A stretch of 20,422 nt of DNA from JAQGMV01 sp046597455 (lineage in GTDB: Bacteria; Pseudomonadota; Gammaproteobacteria; Burkholderiales; SG8-41): NCBI GenBank assembly GCA_046597455.1, contig JBKJKJ010000231.1:1-20422 (forward strand), in the 5' to 3' direction. Under the pieces are notes generated by a model. The model did not search any database. It saw only the letters and a list, made by a program, of their open reading frames with translations, and was not told the DNA's origin. The position numbers and the translations under genes are program-made. Positions within the stretch are counted from its first letter, which is position 1, and each line of letters starts with the position of its first letter. This document shows, in pieces, positions 1 to 7,716 of the stretch.

Positions 1-438
1 GCGTCCGGTATCCCATGGATTGCGCACCGGTCCGAACCAGGACGTCTCGTTCGACGACCCCATGGCGAACTCGTCCATGTTGGTCTTTCCAATCGTCACC
101 GCGCCCGCTTCGTTGAACCGCTGCACGACGTGCGCGTCGTACGGCGATACGAAGTTCGAGAGCATCTTCGAGCCGCACGAGGTGACCCATCCTTTCGCGC
201 AGAAAATGTCCTTCTGCGCGATCGGCACCCCCGTCAGCGGCCCGGCACGGCCCGCCGCACGCGCGTCGTCGGCCTCGTTCGCCTGGGCCAGGCTGCGTTC
301 TTCATCGATCGCGACAAAACAATTGTAACGGCCGTTCAATGCGTTGATGCGCTTCAGGAAAAGCGCGGTCGCCTCGACGCTGGACAGCTTGCGCGCGACG
401 AGCGCATCGGAAAGGGATTTGAGAGTGGCTTGATACAT
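1..438 (-). CDS. gatA: Asp-tRNA(Asn)/Glu-tRNA(Gln) amidotransferase subunit A, 5' part
   Basis: Amidase subunit of the GatCAB complex, which converts misacylated Glu-tRNA(Gln) or Asp-tRNA(Asn) to the cognate amide form using ammonia released from glutamine. Only the first 146 residues are inside the window; the frame runs open off the left edge. The start is the ATG at 438. Visible family marks are the GVPIAQKD segment holding the first Lys of the Ser-cisSer-Lys catalytic triad (K76), then the TIGKTNMDEFAMGSSNE block typical of amidase-signature enzymes. The catalytic serines would lie beyond the edge. gatC lies 91 nt upstream on the same strand, the usual gatC-gatA order, so gatB is expected just outside. 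No convincing Shine-Dalgarno is seen before the ATG. Confidence 0.95.
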   Translation of the reverse strand, partial: MYQATLKSLSDALVARKLSSVEATALFLKRINALNGRYNCFVAIDEERSLAQANEADDARAAGRAGPLTGVPIAQKDIFCAKGWVTSCGSKMLSNFVSPYDAHVVQRFNEAGAVTIGKTNMDEFAMGSSNETSWFGPVRNPWDTGR

Positions 439-529
439 GCTGCGAGATCGGGAATAGACGTAAGGAGAGAGGCGATAACGGCGGGGGTTCAGCGCTCTCG
501 CCGCGCCCCTCTCTGCGCTCGGCGCAAGG

Positions 530-817
530 TCATTCGATGACCTTGGGAACCAGATACAGGCCGTTTTCAACCTTGGGCGCGATCGACTGGAAAAGCGCGT
601 GCTGATCGGGCTCGGTCGCGACATCGGCGCGCAGTCGAAGCATGACATCCTGGGCATGCGCCATGGGCTCGACACCGCTCACGTCGACGGCCTGCATCTG
701 TTCGATCATGCCGAAGATCCGGCCGAGCTGAACGAGCACTTCATCGGCTTCTTTTTCGTCGATCGCGATGCGTGCAAGCCGCGCCGCGCGCTTGACGTCA
801 TCCTGGGTTAACGCCAT
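530..817 (-). CDS. gatC: Asp-tRNA(Asn)/Glu-tRNA(Gln) amidotransferase subunit C
   Basis: Small 95-residue subunit of GatCAB that wraps around GatA and stabilises the GatA-GatB interface. The length is normal for the family, and the MALTQDDVKRAARLARIAI start and the C-terminal ENGLYLVPKVIE segment are characteristic of GatC (consensus near the end: FLVPKVIE). The ATG at 817 is the natural start. It is the first gene of a probable gatC-gatA operon and is transcribed divergently from mreB across an 89-nt spacer. That spacer holds candidate promoters for both directions. The pairing of gatCAB with mreBCD is a common betaproteobacterial arrangement (established knowledge). Confidence 0.96.
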   Translation of the reverse strand: MALTQDDVKRAARLARIAIDEKEADEVLVQLGRIFGMIEQMQAVDVSGVEPMAHAQDVMLRLRADVATEPDQHALFQSIAPKVENGLYLVPKVIE

Positions 818-831
818 ATATGGCTCAAGTC

Positions 832-860
832 TTAAAAATCGGAGCCGTATAGGGTATCAT
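832..860 (+). promoter_or_regulatory. Candidate sigma-70 promoter for mreB
   Basis: TTAAAA at 832-837, a 17-nt spacer, and TATCAT at 855-860. This gives 4/6 and 5/6 matches to the consensus hexamers, and the -10 lies 46 nt before the mreB ATG. It sits in the only AT-rich patch of the gatC-mreB spacer. Inferred from sequence only. Confidence 0.4.
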
Positions 861-883
861 AGCCGGTTAGTGCGGCGCACCAA
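856..883 (-). promoter_or_regulatory. Candidate sigma-70 promoter for gatC
   Basis: On the minus strand TTGGTG (883-878), a 16-nt spacer, and TATGAT (861-856), 38 nt before the gatC ATG. Its -10 overlaps the candidate mreB -10 on the opposite strand. The -35 match is weak, so this is a tentative call. Confidence 0.33.
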
Positions 884-906
884 TGTCACCTACTTAAAAC
901 GAGTCT

Positions 907-1950
907 ATGTTCGGCTTCCTGAGCAGTTACTTCAACGACGACCTCGCCATCGATCTGGGAACGGCGAACACTCTCATCTACCTTCGCGGAAAAGGCATCG
1001 TCCTCGACGAGCCTTCGGTCGTTGCGATTCGCCAGGAAGGCGGGCCCAACGGCAAGAAAGTGATCCAGGAAGTCGGGATCGCGGCGAAACAGATGCTGGG
1101 ACGCACGCCGGGCAACATCACCGCGATCCGGCCGATGAAGGATGGCGTGATCGCCGACTTCACCGTCACCGAGCAGATGTTGAAGCACTTCATCCGCAAG
1201 GTGCACAACTCGCGTCTGTTCAAGCCCAGCCCGCGCATCATCATCTGCGTGCCGTGCGGCTCCACGCAGGTCGAGCGCCGCGCGATTCGCGAATCAGCGA
1301 TCGGAGCCGGCGCGAGCCGCGTCTATCTCATCGAAGAGCCGATGGCCGCGGCGATCGGCGCGGACCTGCCGGTCGGAGAGGCGACCGGATCGATGGTCGT
1401 CGACGTCGGCGGCGGCACGACCGAAGTGGGCGTGATCGCACTCGGCGGCCTCGTCTACAAAGGCTCGGTCCGGGTCGGCGGAGACAAGTTCGACGAAGCC
1501 ATCATCAACTACATCCGCCGCAACTACGGCATGCTGATCGGTGAAACCACCGCGGAGCAGATCAAGAAGGAGATCGGATCGGCTTTCCCGGGATCCGAAG
1601 TACGCGAGAAGGAAGTAAAAGGCCGCAACCTCGCTGAAGGCATACCGCGAAGCTTCACGATCTCGAGCAACGAGATTCTGGAAGCGCTGACCGATCCGCT
1701 GAACAGCATCGTTTCGGCGGTCAAGTCCGCGCTGGAGCAAACGCCGCCCGAGCTCGCTGCGGACATCGCCGAAAAAGGCATGGTGTTGACCGGGGGCGGC
1801 GCGCTGCTGCGCGACATCGACCGGCTGCTGATGGAAGAGACCGGCCTGCCCGTCGTCATCGCCGACGATCCGCTCACCTGTGTCGTACGCGGCTCGGGCA
1901 AAGCGCTCGAAAAGATGGAACGGCTGGCGACGATATTCACCAATGACTAG
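907..1950 (+). CDS. mreB: Rod shape-determining actin-like protein MreB
   Basis: Bacterial actin that forms membrane-associated filaments and directs the Rod (elongasome) complex along the lateral wall. The 347 residues match the usual length. Seen in order: an amphipathic N-terminus (MFGFLSSYF), the phosphate-1 loop around D16 (DLGTANT), the phosphate-2 motif VVDVGGGTTEVGV near residue 165, and the adenosine motif VLTGGGALLRDID near residue 295. The ATG at 907 has no strong Shine-Dalgarno, but there is no better start and the N-terminus fits the family. It is the first gene of the mreBCD-mrdA-rodA-rlpA operon, with a candidate promoter 46 nt upstream. A 91-nt spacer full of heptamer repeats separates it from mreC. 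Confidence 0.98.
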   Translation: MFGFLSSYFNDDLAIDLGTANTLIYLRGKGIVLDEPSVVAIRQEGGPNGKKVIQEVGIAAKQMLGRTPGNITAIRPMKDGVIADFTVTEQMLKHFIRKVHNSRLFKPSPRIIICVPCGSTQVERRAIRESAIGAGASRVYLIEEPMAAAIGADLPVGEATGSMVVDVGGGTTEVGVIALGGLVYKGSVRVGGDKFDEAIINYIRRNYGMLIGETTAEQIKKEIGSAFPGSEVREKEVKGRNLAEGIPRSFTISSNEILEALTDPLNSIVSAVKSALEQTPPELAADIAEKGMVLTGGGALLRDIDRLLMEETGLPVVIADDPLTCVVRGSGKALEKMERLATIFTND

Positions 1951-2037
1951 GTGAGGGATGAAGTATGGGGCGTGAGGCGTGCCTTGAGCGGGTCGCATCG
2001 GGCTTTGCCCCTGACGCCTCACCCCTCACGCCTCACG
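1951..2037. repeat. Inverted heptamer-repeat element filling the mreB-mreC spacer
   Basis: Starts directly after the mreB stop. The left side has GTGAGGG (1951-1957) and CGTGAGGCGT (1971-1980). The right side (2014-2037) carries three tandem heptamers of the form CCTCACS. ACGCCTCACG at 2028-2037 is the exact reverse complement of 1971-1980, and 2014-2022 offers an alternative 9-nt partner, so more than one hairpin register is possible. mreC starts 5 nt after the array. A related element lies between hslV and hslU (9071-9146). Confidence 0.8.
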
Positions 2038-2041
2038 TTTA

Positions 2042-2950
2042 ATGGAACACCAGCCGCCGCCATTTTTCAGGACCGGCCCCAGCGCTCTCGCCCGACTGCT
2101 CATCTTCTCCACGCTGTCCCTCGCGCTATTGGTCGCCGATGCGCGCCTGAAGTACCTCGATACGCTGCGCCAGGTGGCTTCCGTCGTCATCTATCCCCTG
2201 CAGCGCCTCGCAGGGGCGCCGGCGAGCATTTTCCAGCGCGCGTCCGACTTCTTCGTGACCAACACCTCACTGCGCACCGAAAATATCCGCCTGGCGCAGG
2301 AAAACCTGCTGCACGCCTCGCAACTGCAGCAGCTCAACGCGCTCGAGAGTGAAAACGGGCACCTGCGCAAGCTGATGGAAGCGCGCGCGCGGGTGAGCGG
2401 AAAAACGACGCTGGCCGAGATGCTCTATGCGGCGCGGGATCCGTTTTCCAGAAAGATGGTCATCGACCAGGGCTCGCAGAACGATGTGCTTGCCGGACAA
2501 CCCGTGATCGACGGCGTGGGCGTCGTCGGGCAGGTCACGCGGGTGTATCCGTGGCTCGCCGAAGTGACCCTCATCACCGACAAAGGCCACCTCGTTCCGG
2601 TGCTGAATACGCGCAACGGATTGCGGGCGGTGCTGGCGGGCACCGGCAACGATGGTGCCCTCGAGCTCAAGTTCGTTCCGCTCAACGCCGATTTCGAGCC
2701 CGGGGACCCGCTCGTGACTTCGGGCATCGACGGGGTTTATCCGCCCGGGCTGCCCGTCGCACAGGTTTCCAACGTCGAGCGTAACGCCGCTTTTCTATTT
2801 GCCCGTATCACCTGTAAACCGCTTGCGGGCGTCAGCAGTCACACCCAGGTGCTCGTCGTGCACGCCCAGCAAGCCCGCCCGGAGCGCCCGGTGGAAGCGG
2901 AAAAGCCGGTGAAAGCGGCGCCCAAGAAAGGCCGCAGGGGCGCCGGATGA
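2042..2950 (+). CDS. mreC: Rod shape-determining protein MreC
   Basis: Bitopic inner-membrane protein whose periplasmic part binds and activates PBP2 in the elongasome. The 302 residues contain a short cytoplasmic tail, one transmembrane helix (about 17-33), a coiled coil rich in Leu/Glu/Gln (about 76-115), then the paired beta-barrel MreC domain. Typical segments include GVGVVGQV and LITDKGHLVPV. The C-terminus (about 280-302) is a low-complexity Lys/Ala/Pro/Arg tail, common in betaproteobacterial MreC. The ATG at 2042 follows the heptamer-repeat spacer with no obvious Shine-Dalgarno, so translation may depend on coupling or on structure in that spacer (inference). Confidence 0.96.
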   Translation: MEHQPPPFFRTGPSALARLLIFSTLSLALLVADARLKYLDTLRQVASVVIYPLQRLAGAPASIFQRASDFFVTNTSLRTENIRLAQENLLHASQLQQLNALESENGHLRKLMEARARVSGKTTLAEMLYAARDPFSRKMVIDQGSQNDVLAGQPVIDGVGVVGQVTRVYPWLAEVTLITDKGHLVPVLNTRNGLRAVLAGTGNDGALELKFVPLNADFEPGDPLVTSGIDGVYPPGLPVAQVSNVERNAAFLFARITCKPLAGVSSHTQVLVVHAQQARPERPVEAEKPVKAAPKKGRRGAG

Positions 2951-3008
2951 TCAATTCGGAAACGTTCGCACAGCGATCGGCTCGCAGCCGGTCGGGGCAG
3001 GGTTGACG

Positions 3009-3524
3009 ATGGAAGTGCTCGGACGCCACGAGATCCTGCTCCCGGTGAGGCCGGCGTTCATCGTCTTCACGCTGGTCGTGGCGGCGCTGCTGAATATTTT
3101 CCCCTGGGCTGGATGGGCGATGTGGCTCAGGCCGGATTTTGTCGCCCTTGTCGTCCTATACTGGTGTATCGCGCAGCCCAGACTCATCGGCTTTACCTCG
3201 GCTTTTCTCCTCGGCCTGCTGATGGACGTCGCGGACGGCGCACTCTTCGGACAACATGCGCTCGCTTACTCCATCCTGGCTTATGCCGGCATCGTGCTGC
3301 ACCGGCGCGTTCGGCAGTTCACGCTCACCCCGCAGATCGTGCACGTCATACCGCTGCTGCTGCTCAACGACGTCATCGTACTCGCGATACGCAGCCTCGC
3401 CGGCGCCGACTTCCCCGGATCCCGCTACTTCATCGGCAGCTTCGTGGGCGGCGCGTTGTGGCCGTTTATTTCGGTGCTGCTGAAGCTGCCCCAGCGGCCG
3501 AAGGCAGACCCGGATCATGTCTGA
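3009..3524 (+). CDS. mreD: Rod shape-determining membrane protein MreD
   Basis: Small polytopic inner-membrane component of the elongasome, 171 residues from the ATG at 3009, which is normal length. Hydrophobic segments cover most of the chain (for example about 15-35, 38-56, 60-80, 84-102, 108-128 and 140-158). The LLGLLMDVADGALFGQHAL stretch matches the conserved GxxxDxxxGxxxG-type MreD core. A TTG two codons upstream (3003) is possible, but the ATG has AGGG six nt before it. Between the mreC stop and this ATG a 19-codon ORF (2947-3006) overlaps the mreC stop and ends 2 nt before the start, which could couple translation. The 3' end overlaps mrdA by 8 nt. Confidence 0.94.
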   Translation: MEVLGRHEILLPVRPAFIVFTLVVAALLNIFPWAGWAMWLRPDFVALVVLYWCIAQPRLIGFTSAFLLGLLMDVADGALFGQHALAYSILAYAGIVLHRRVRQFTLTPQIVHVIPLLLLNDVIVLAIRSLAGADFPGSRYFIGSFVGGALWPFISVLLKLPQRPKADPDHV

Positions 3525-5427
3525 CCTGAGGATAAACCCCGGCGTCGAGATGCGCGACGCGCAGCAGGAGCTGCATCAGTTTCGCCTGCGCGTGGGTATC
3601 GCGTCGACGTTAGTGCTGGTGATGTTCGTGGTGCTTTTCGTCCGCTTCGTCTATCTGCAGGTGGTGATGCACGACCACTACCACACCCTGGCCGAAGCCA
3701 ACCGCATCTCGATTCTGCCGATCGTGCCGAACCGCGGCATCATCGTGGACCGCAACGGCGTGGTCCTCGCCACCAATTATTCGGCGTATACGCTCGAGAT
3801 CACGCCGAGCAAAGTCGACGATCTCGAAAACACCATTTCGGAAATCGCCACGCTGGTCGAAATCACGCCGCGAGACCGGCGGCGCTTCAAGAAGCTGATC
3901 GAGGAAAGCAAACGCTTCGAGAGCCTGCCGATACGCACGCGCCTCACCGACGAGGAAATCGCGCGCTTCGCGGCCAACCGTTATCGCTTCCCCGGCGTGG
4001 ATGTGCGCGCCCGCCTCTTCCGCCAGTATCCGCAGGGTGAGCAGTTCTCGCACGTGATCGGCCACATCGGCCGCATCAACCATAAAGATCTCGACAAGCT
4101 CGAGAACGAAGGGCGCAGCTCGAATTACCGCGGCACCGACTACATCGGCAAGACCGGCCTCGAATACACCTACGAAGACCAGCTCCACGGCACGACCGGT
4201 GTGGAACAGGTCGAGGTCGATTCAGGCGGCCGGGCTGTGCGCTCGCTTTCGCGGACTTCACCCATCTCGGGCAGCAATCTGGTTCTGAAGCTCGACGCAA
4301 AGCTGCAGGAAGTGGTGTTCAACGCGTTCGGCGATCGCCGCGGGGCGCTCGTTGCGATCGAACCGGGGAGCGGCGGCGTGCTCGCCTTCGTGAGCAAACC
4401 CGGCTTCGACCCCAATCTCTTCGTCGACGGCATCGACCAGGAGAACTGGAACGAGCTCAACACCTCCCCGGACAAGCCGATGGTCAACCGCGCGCTCGCC
4501 GGCACGTATCCACCGGGCTCGACGTTCAAGCCTTTCATGGCGCTGGCCGCGCTCACCTACGGCAAGCGCACGCCGCAGCAGGCGATCTCCGATCCGGGTT
4601 ATTACAACTTCGGCGGCCACCAGTTCCGCGATGACAAAGTCGGCGGTCATGGCATGGTCGACATGTACAAGTCGATCGTCGCGTCGTGCGACACCTACTA
4701 CTACGTCCTCGCCAACGATCTGGGGATCGACGCCATTTCGCGCTTCATGGGCTCGCTCGGCCTGGGCAGCCGCACAGGAATCGACGTCGCAGGCGAGCTG
4801 GAGGGCGTGTTGCCGTCGCAGGCATGGAAGCGAAAACGCTTCAAAAAACCCGAGCAGCAGAAGTGGTACGCCGGCGAGACCATCAGCATCGGCATCGGGC
4901 AGGGCTACAACTCCTATACCCCGCTCCAGCTCGCCCTTGCGACCGCCACCCTCGCCAACGACGGGGTAATGTACCGCCCGCATATCGTGAACTACGTCGA
5001 GGACGTGCACACCAAGCAGCGCACGCTGATCGAACCCCAGCCGCTGCGCACGCTCGACTGGAAGCGCGAGCACATCGCAATCATCAAGAACGCGATGGCG
5101 GGAGTGAATAAAGAAGGCACGTCCGCCCGGGCGTTTGCCGGTGCGGCGTATACCAGCGCCGGGAAAACCGGCACCGCACAGGTGTATGGGCTCAAAGGCG
5201 AGAAATACGTCGAAAGCCGTGTCGCCGAGCGTTTGAGGGACCACGCCCTCTTCATCGCATACGCCCCGGCGGAGCGCCCGACGATCGCGCTGGCCGTGAT
5301 CGTGGAGAACTCCGGTTTCGGCGCACGCGCGGCCGCGCCCATCGCGAGACAGGTTTTCGATTACTGGCTCACGGGCAAGGACGTCGTGAAACCGGTTAAA
5401 GACGACGACGATGCACCCCGCTATTAG
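3517..5427 (+). CDS. mrdA: Peptidoglycan D,D-transpeptidase, penicillin-binding protein 2
   Basis: Class B PBP of the elongasome that cross-links new lateral-wall glycan made by RodA. The 636 residues comprise one N-terminal transmembrane helix (about 27-49), a dimerisation/pedestal domain (about 60-240) and the transpeptidase domain. All three active-site motifs are visible: S335-T-F-K (acylated serine), S390-C-D in the SxN position (SxD is usual for PBP2), and K550-T-G-T. The C-terminus is an acidic DDDDAPRY tail. The gene starts inside the mreD 3' end (8-nt overlap) and its own 3' end overlaps rodA by 17 nt, suggesting translational coupling. Assignment to PBP2 rather than FtsI rests on operon context and the SxD motif. 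Confidence 0.97.
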   Translation: MSDLRINPGVEMRDAQQELHQFRLRVGIASTLVLVMFVVLFVRFVYLQVVMHDHYHTLAEANRISILPIVPNRGIIVDRNGVVLATNYSAYTLEITPSKVDDLENTISEIATLVEITPRDRRRFKKLIEESKRFESLPIRTRLTDEEIARFAANRYRFPGVDVRARLFRQYPQGEQFSHVIGHIGRINHKDLDKLENEGRSSNYRGTDYIGKTGLEYTYEDQLHGTTGVEQVEVDSGGRAVRSLSRTSPISGSNLVLKLDAKLQEVVFNAFGDRRGALVAIEPGSGGVLAFVSKPGFDPNLFVDGIDQENWNELNTSPDKPMVNRALAGTYPPGSTFKPFMALAALTYGKRTPQQAISDPGYYNFGGHQFRDDKVGGHGMVDMYKSIVASCDTYYYVLANDLGIDAISRFMGSLGLGSRTGIDVAGELEGVLPSQAWKRKRFKKPEQQKWYAGETISIGIGQGYNSYTPLQLALATATLANDGVMYRPHIVNYVEDVHTKQRTLIEPQPLRTLDWKREHIAIIKNAMAGVNKEGTSARAFAGAAYTSAGKTGTAQVYGLKGEKYVESRVAERLRDHALFIAYAPAERPTIALAVIVENSGFGARAAAPIARQVFDYWLTGKDVVKPVKDDDDAPRY

Positions 5428-6514
5428 GCGAATCGCGCGCTTTTTCACGGCGCACCTCGATCCACCGCTCCTGGGCGCGGCGCTGCTCCTCATGGTCACC
5501 GGCCTCATCGTGCTTTACAGCGCCTCGAATGCGAGCCTCGTGCGAGTGAGCTCACAGCTCATGAACATGCTCGTCGCGCTCGGCGTGATGTGGATATTCG
5601 CTAATCTGCCCCCGCACTATCTCCTGCGATTATCCGTGCCGGTCTATGTCGTCGGGCTGCTGCTGCTTCTGGGCGTGGCGCTTTTCGGCGAAGTGGTCAA
5701 TGGCGCGCGACGCTGGCTGCACCTCGGCGTCACGCGCATCCAGCCTTCCGAGATCATGAAGATCGCCGTCCCGCTCATGCTGGCGTGGTATTTCGATCGC
5801 TACGAGGCCACGCTGAAGCTCAGGAACTACGTGATCGGGGCAGCACTCGTGCTGGTTCCGGTCGCATTCATCGCGCGCCAGCCCGATCTGGGCACCGCGA
5901 TGCTGATATTTGCGAGCGGCTGCTATGTGCTGTTCCTCGCCGGCCTGTCGTGGCGCGTGATCGCAGCGCTGGTGGTCGCGGGCGGGGCAAGCCTGCCGCT
6001 GGTGTGGTCGGTGCTGCACGATTATCAGCGCCGGCGCGTGCTGACGTTGCTCGATCCTGCGCAGGATCCCCTCGGCGCGGGCTACCACACCATACAGTCC
6101 ACCATCGCAGTCGGTTCAGGCGGACTCGCCGGCAAAGGCTGGCTGAGCGGCTCTCAGACGCACCTGGACTTCATACCGGAACGCACCACGGATTTCATTT
6201 TCGCCGTGTACTCCGAAGAATTCGGATTGATCGGGAACGCCGTGCTGCTCGTGTTGTTCCTGCTGCTCATCGCGCGCGGCGCTGCGATCACAGCTAATGC
6301 CCCGACGCTTTTTTCGAGGCTGCTCGCCGGCGCCGTCACGCTGACTTTTTTCACCTACGCGTTCGTCAACATGGGCATGGTCAGCGGTATCCTGCCCGTC
6401 GTCGGCGTCCCGCTGCCTCTCATCAGCTACGGCGGCACGTCGCTGGTGACTATCTGCCTGGGACTGGGCATTCTGATGAGCGTGCAAACGCACAAGAAGC
6501 TGGTTCAGTCGTGA
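5411..6514 (+). CDS. rodA: Peptidoglycan glycosyltransferase RodA (SEDS family)
   Basis: Polytopic SEDS polymerase that makes glycan strands from lipid II, with MrdA as partner transpeptidase. The 367 residues hold about ten hydrophobic helices. The family signature is clear: GSGGLAGKGWLSGSQ near 235-249, followed by HLDFIPERTTDFIFAVYSEE. D261 in that motif corresponds to the catalytic aspartate region known for E. coli RodA (D262). A second conserved patch, PLISYGGTSL, lies near the C-terminus. The ATG at 5411 lies inside the mrdA 3' end (17-nt overlap), and the TGA overlaps the GTG of rlpA (GTGA), so mrdA, rodA and rlpA are probably translated as a coupled block. Confidence 0.97.
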   Translation: MHPAIRRIARFFTAHLDPPLLGAALLLMVTGLIVLYSASNASLVRVSSQLMNMLVALGVMWIFANLPPHYLLRLSVPVYVVGLLLLLGVALFGEVVNGARRWLHLGVTRIQPSEIMKIAVPLMLAWYFDRYEATLKLRNYVIGAALVLVPVAFIARQPDLGTAMLIFASGCYVLFLAGLSWRVIAALVVAGGASLPLVWSVLHDYQRRRVLTLLDPAQDPLGAGYHTIQSTIAVGSGGLAGKGWLSGSQTHLDFIPERTTDFIFAVYSEEFGLIGNAVLLVLFLLLIARGAAITANAPTLFSRLLAGAVTLTFFTYAFVNMGMVSGILPVVGVPLPLISYGGTSLVTICLGLGILMSVQTHKKLVQS

Positions 6515-7629
6515 AGGGAGGCTTTCTCCCGCCAGTCCTCGCCGCGCTCGCAGCGGCGACGCTGAGCGCCTGCAGCTCCCCCCCTAAGCGCGATGTCCAG
6601 GTTGAGCGCGCCGAGCGAGCGCCTCGCGTTTCCAAAGCGCCTTCGTCGTCTCCTCGCGCCACTCGCGGGGGCGGCTATTACCTCGACGACGGACCGGGCG
6701 ACTCGCCGCCGCCGGATATCGACAGTATCCCCGACGCCGTACCCCAGCGCGAGCCGCTGCATCGCGGCGCAATGCGCCCCTACGTCGTCATGGGCCAGGC
6801 TTACACGCCGATGACCGAGCTCACGCCCTACCGGGCGCGCGGCAGCGCGTCATGGTACGGCCGCCGGTATCACGGCAAGCAGACTTCATCGGGCGAGATT
6901 TACGACATGTACTCGATGACGGCAGCTCATCCCGTGCTGCCGATACCGAGTTATGTGCGCGTGACCAACGTGGCGACCGGGAAATCGGTCATCGTGCGCG
7001 TGAACGATCGCGGTCCGTTCATCGACAGCCGCCTGATCGATCTCTCATACACTGCGGCGCACCGCGTCGGCGTGCTCGCAGGCGGCAGCGCGGTGGTCGA
7101 GGTGGAAAGCATCATCCCTGATGCATCATCGACGATCACCGCAGTGGCGGTCGCACCTCGCGCGATACGGCCCTCACCGGCGCCCAAGCCATCGGCGGCC
7201 ACGGCGCAGGTCGCCTCCGCGGAGCCACCGCTGGCGATGCAAGCCGATCCGATCCTGGCCATCGCCGAGGCCGCTCGCGATGTCAATCCGGGGGCAGCTA
7301 CGGTGGCCGCCCCGCTGCCCGAGCCGCAGGTTCAACCGCCCCAGGCGCCTGCGGGACCTTCAATCGCCGCGCTCGCCAGGCCTGCGGCACCCGACACGCC
7401 AGGCATCTATCTTCAGCTCGGTGCTTTCGGTTCACGCGAGAACGCCGAGAGCTATCTTGCTCGCGCGAAGGTGCAAGTCGATGGGGTGGCGCAGCGCCTG
7501 CATCTCTACCCGCGCGACGGCATGTATCGAGTGCATGCGGGTCCCTATGCGAGCACCGGCGAGGCGAGGCTCGCGGCGGACCGTATCGCCACGGCGCTCG
7601 GAACCAAACCTGTCGTGGTCTCGCGCTAG
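6511..7629 (+). CDS. rlpA: Septal ring lytic transglycosylase-type lipoprotein RlpA
   Basis: Outer-membrane lipoprotein of the RlpA family. In Pseudomonas aeruginosa RlpA is a lytic transglycosylase acting on denuded glycan. The 372 residues start at a GTG overlapping the rodA stop. Domains: a lipoprotein signal peptide with lipobox LSAC (lipidated C21), a Pro/Arg-rich linker, a double-psi beta-barrel domain (about 110-200) with GSASWYG, SGE, TAAH and NDRGPF, an Ala/Pro-rich linker, and a C-terminal SPOR domain (about 297-372) for septal binding. E129, D132 and H140, in the region of the conserved catalytic residues, are present, so enzymatic activity is plausible. It is the last gene of the mre operon, and a hairpin follows 41 nt after the stop. 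Confidence 0.95.
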   Translation: MKGGFLPPVLAALAAATLSACSSPPKRDVQVERAERAPRVSKAPSSSPRATRGGGYYLDDGPGDSPPPDIDSIPDAVPQREPLHRGAMRPYVVMGQAYTPMTELTPYRARGSASWYGRRYHGKQTSSGEIYDMYSMTAAHPVLPIPSYVRVTNVATGKSVIVRVNDRGPFIDSRLIDLSYTAAHRVGVLAGGSAVVEVESIIPDASSTITAVAVAPRAIRPSPAPKPSAATAQVASAEPPLAMQADPILAIAEAARDVNPGAATVAAPLPEPQVQPPQAPAGPSIAALARPAAPDTPGIYLQLGAFGSRENAESYLARAKVQVDGVAQRLHLYPRDGMYRVHAGPYASTGEARLAADRIATALGTKPVVVSR

Positions 7630-7654
7630 AACGTTCCCGCCGCCTAGCCGAAAT

Positions 7655-7711
7655 CCGAAGGATGGAAGGTAACGGAGGGAAACCTTGGGTTTCCCTCTGT
7701 TCGTTTACCGG
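7655..7711 (+). repeat. 57-nt dispersed palindromic element, copy A
   Basis: Runs from CCGAAGGATGG to the CGG at 7709-7711. It shares GGTAAC, GGAGGGAAAC and TTGGGTT in the same order, with single-base indels, with a 57-nt segment at 11538-11594. Similarity is weaker at the outer ends. The centre forms the 14-bp hairpin listed separately. Confidence 0.6.
7671..7701. terminator. Strong hairpin between convergent rlpA and hslU, candidate bidirectional terminator
   Basis: Arms 7671-7684 (AACGGAGGGAAACC) and 7688-7701 pair over 14 bp with one G-U and a 3-nt loop (TTG). It follows the rlpA stop by 41 nt and sits 40 nt beyond the hslU stop. Only a weak T-run (GTTCGTTT) follows on the plus side. It is also the core of a 57-nt element repeated at 11538-11594. 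Confidence 0.55.
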
Positions 7712-7716
7712 CTCGC

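Noticed and set aside
4258..5508. Long open frame (416 codons) on the minus strand under mrdA
   Set aside because: Antisense shadow in a GC-rich gene. mrdA has all PBP motifs in the plus frame, and the minus frame has no recognisable domain or Shine-Dalgarno.
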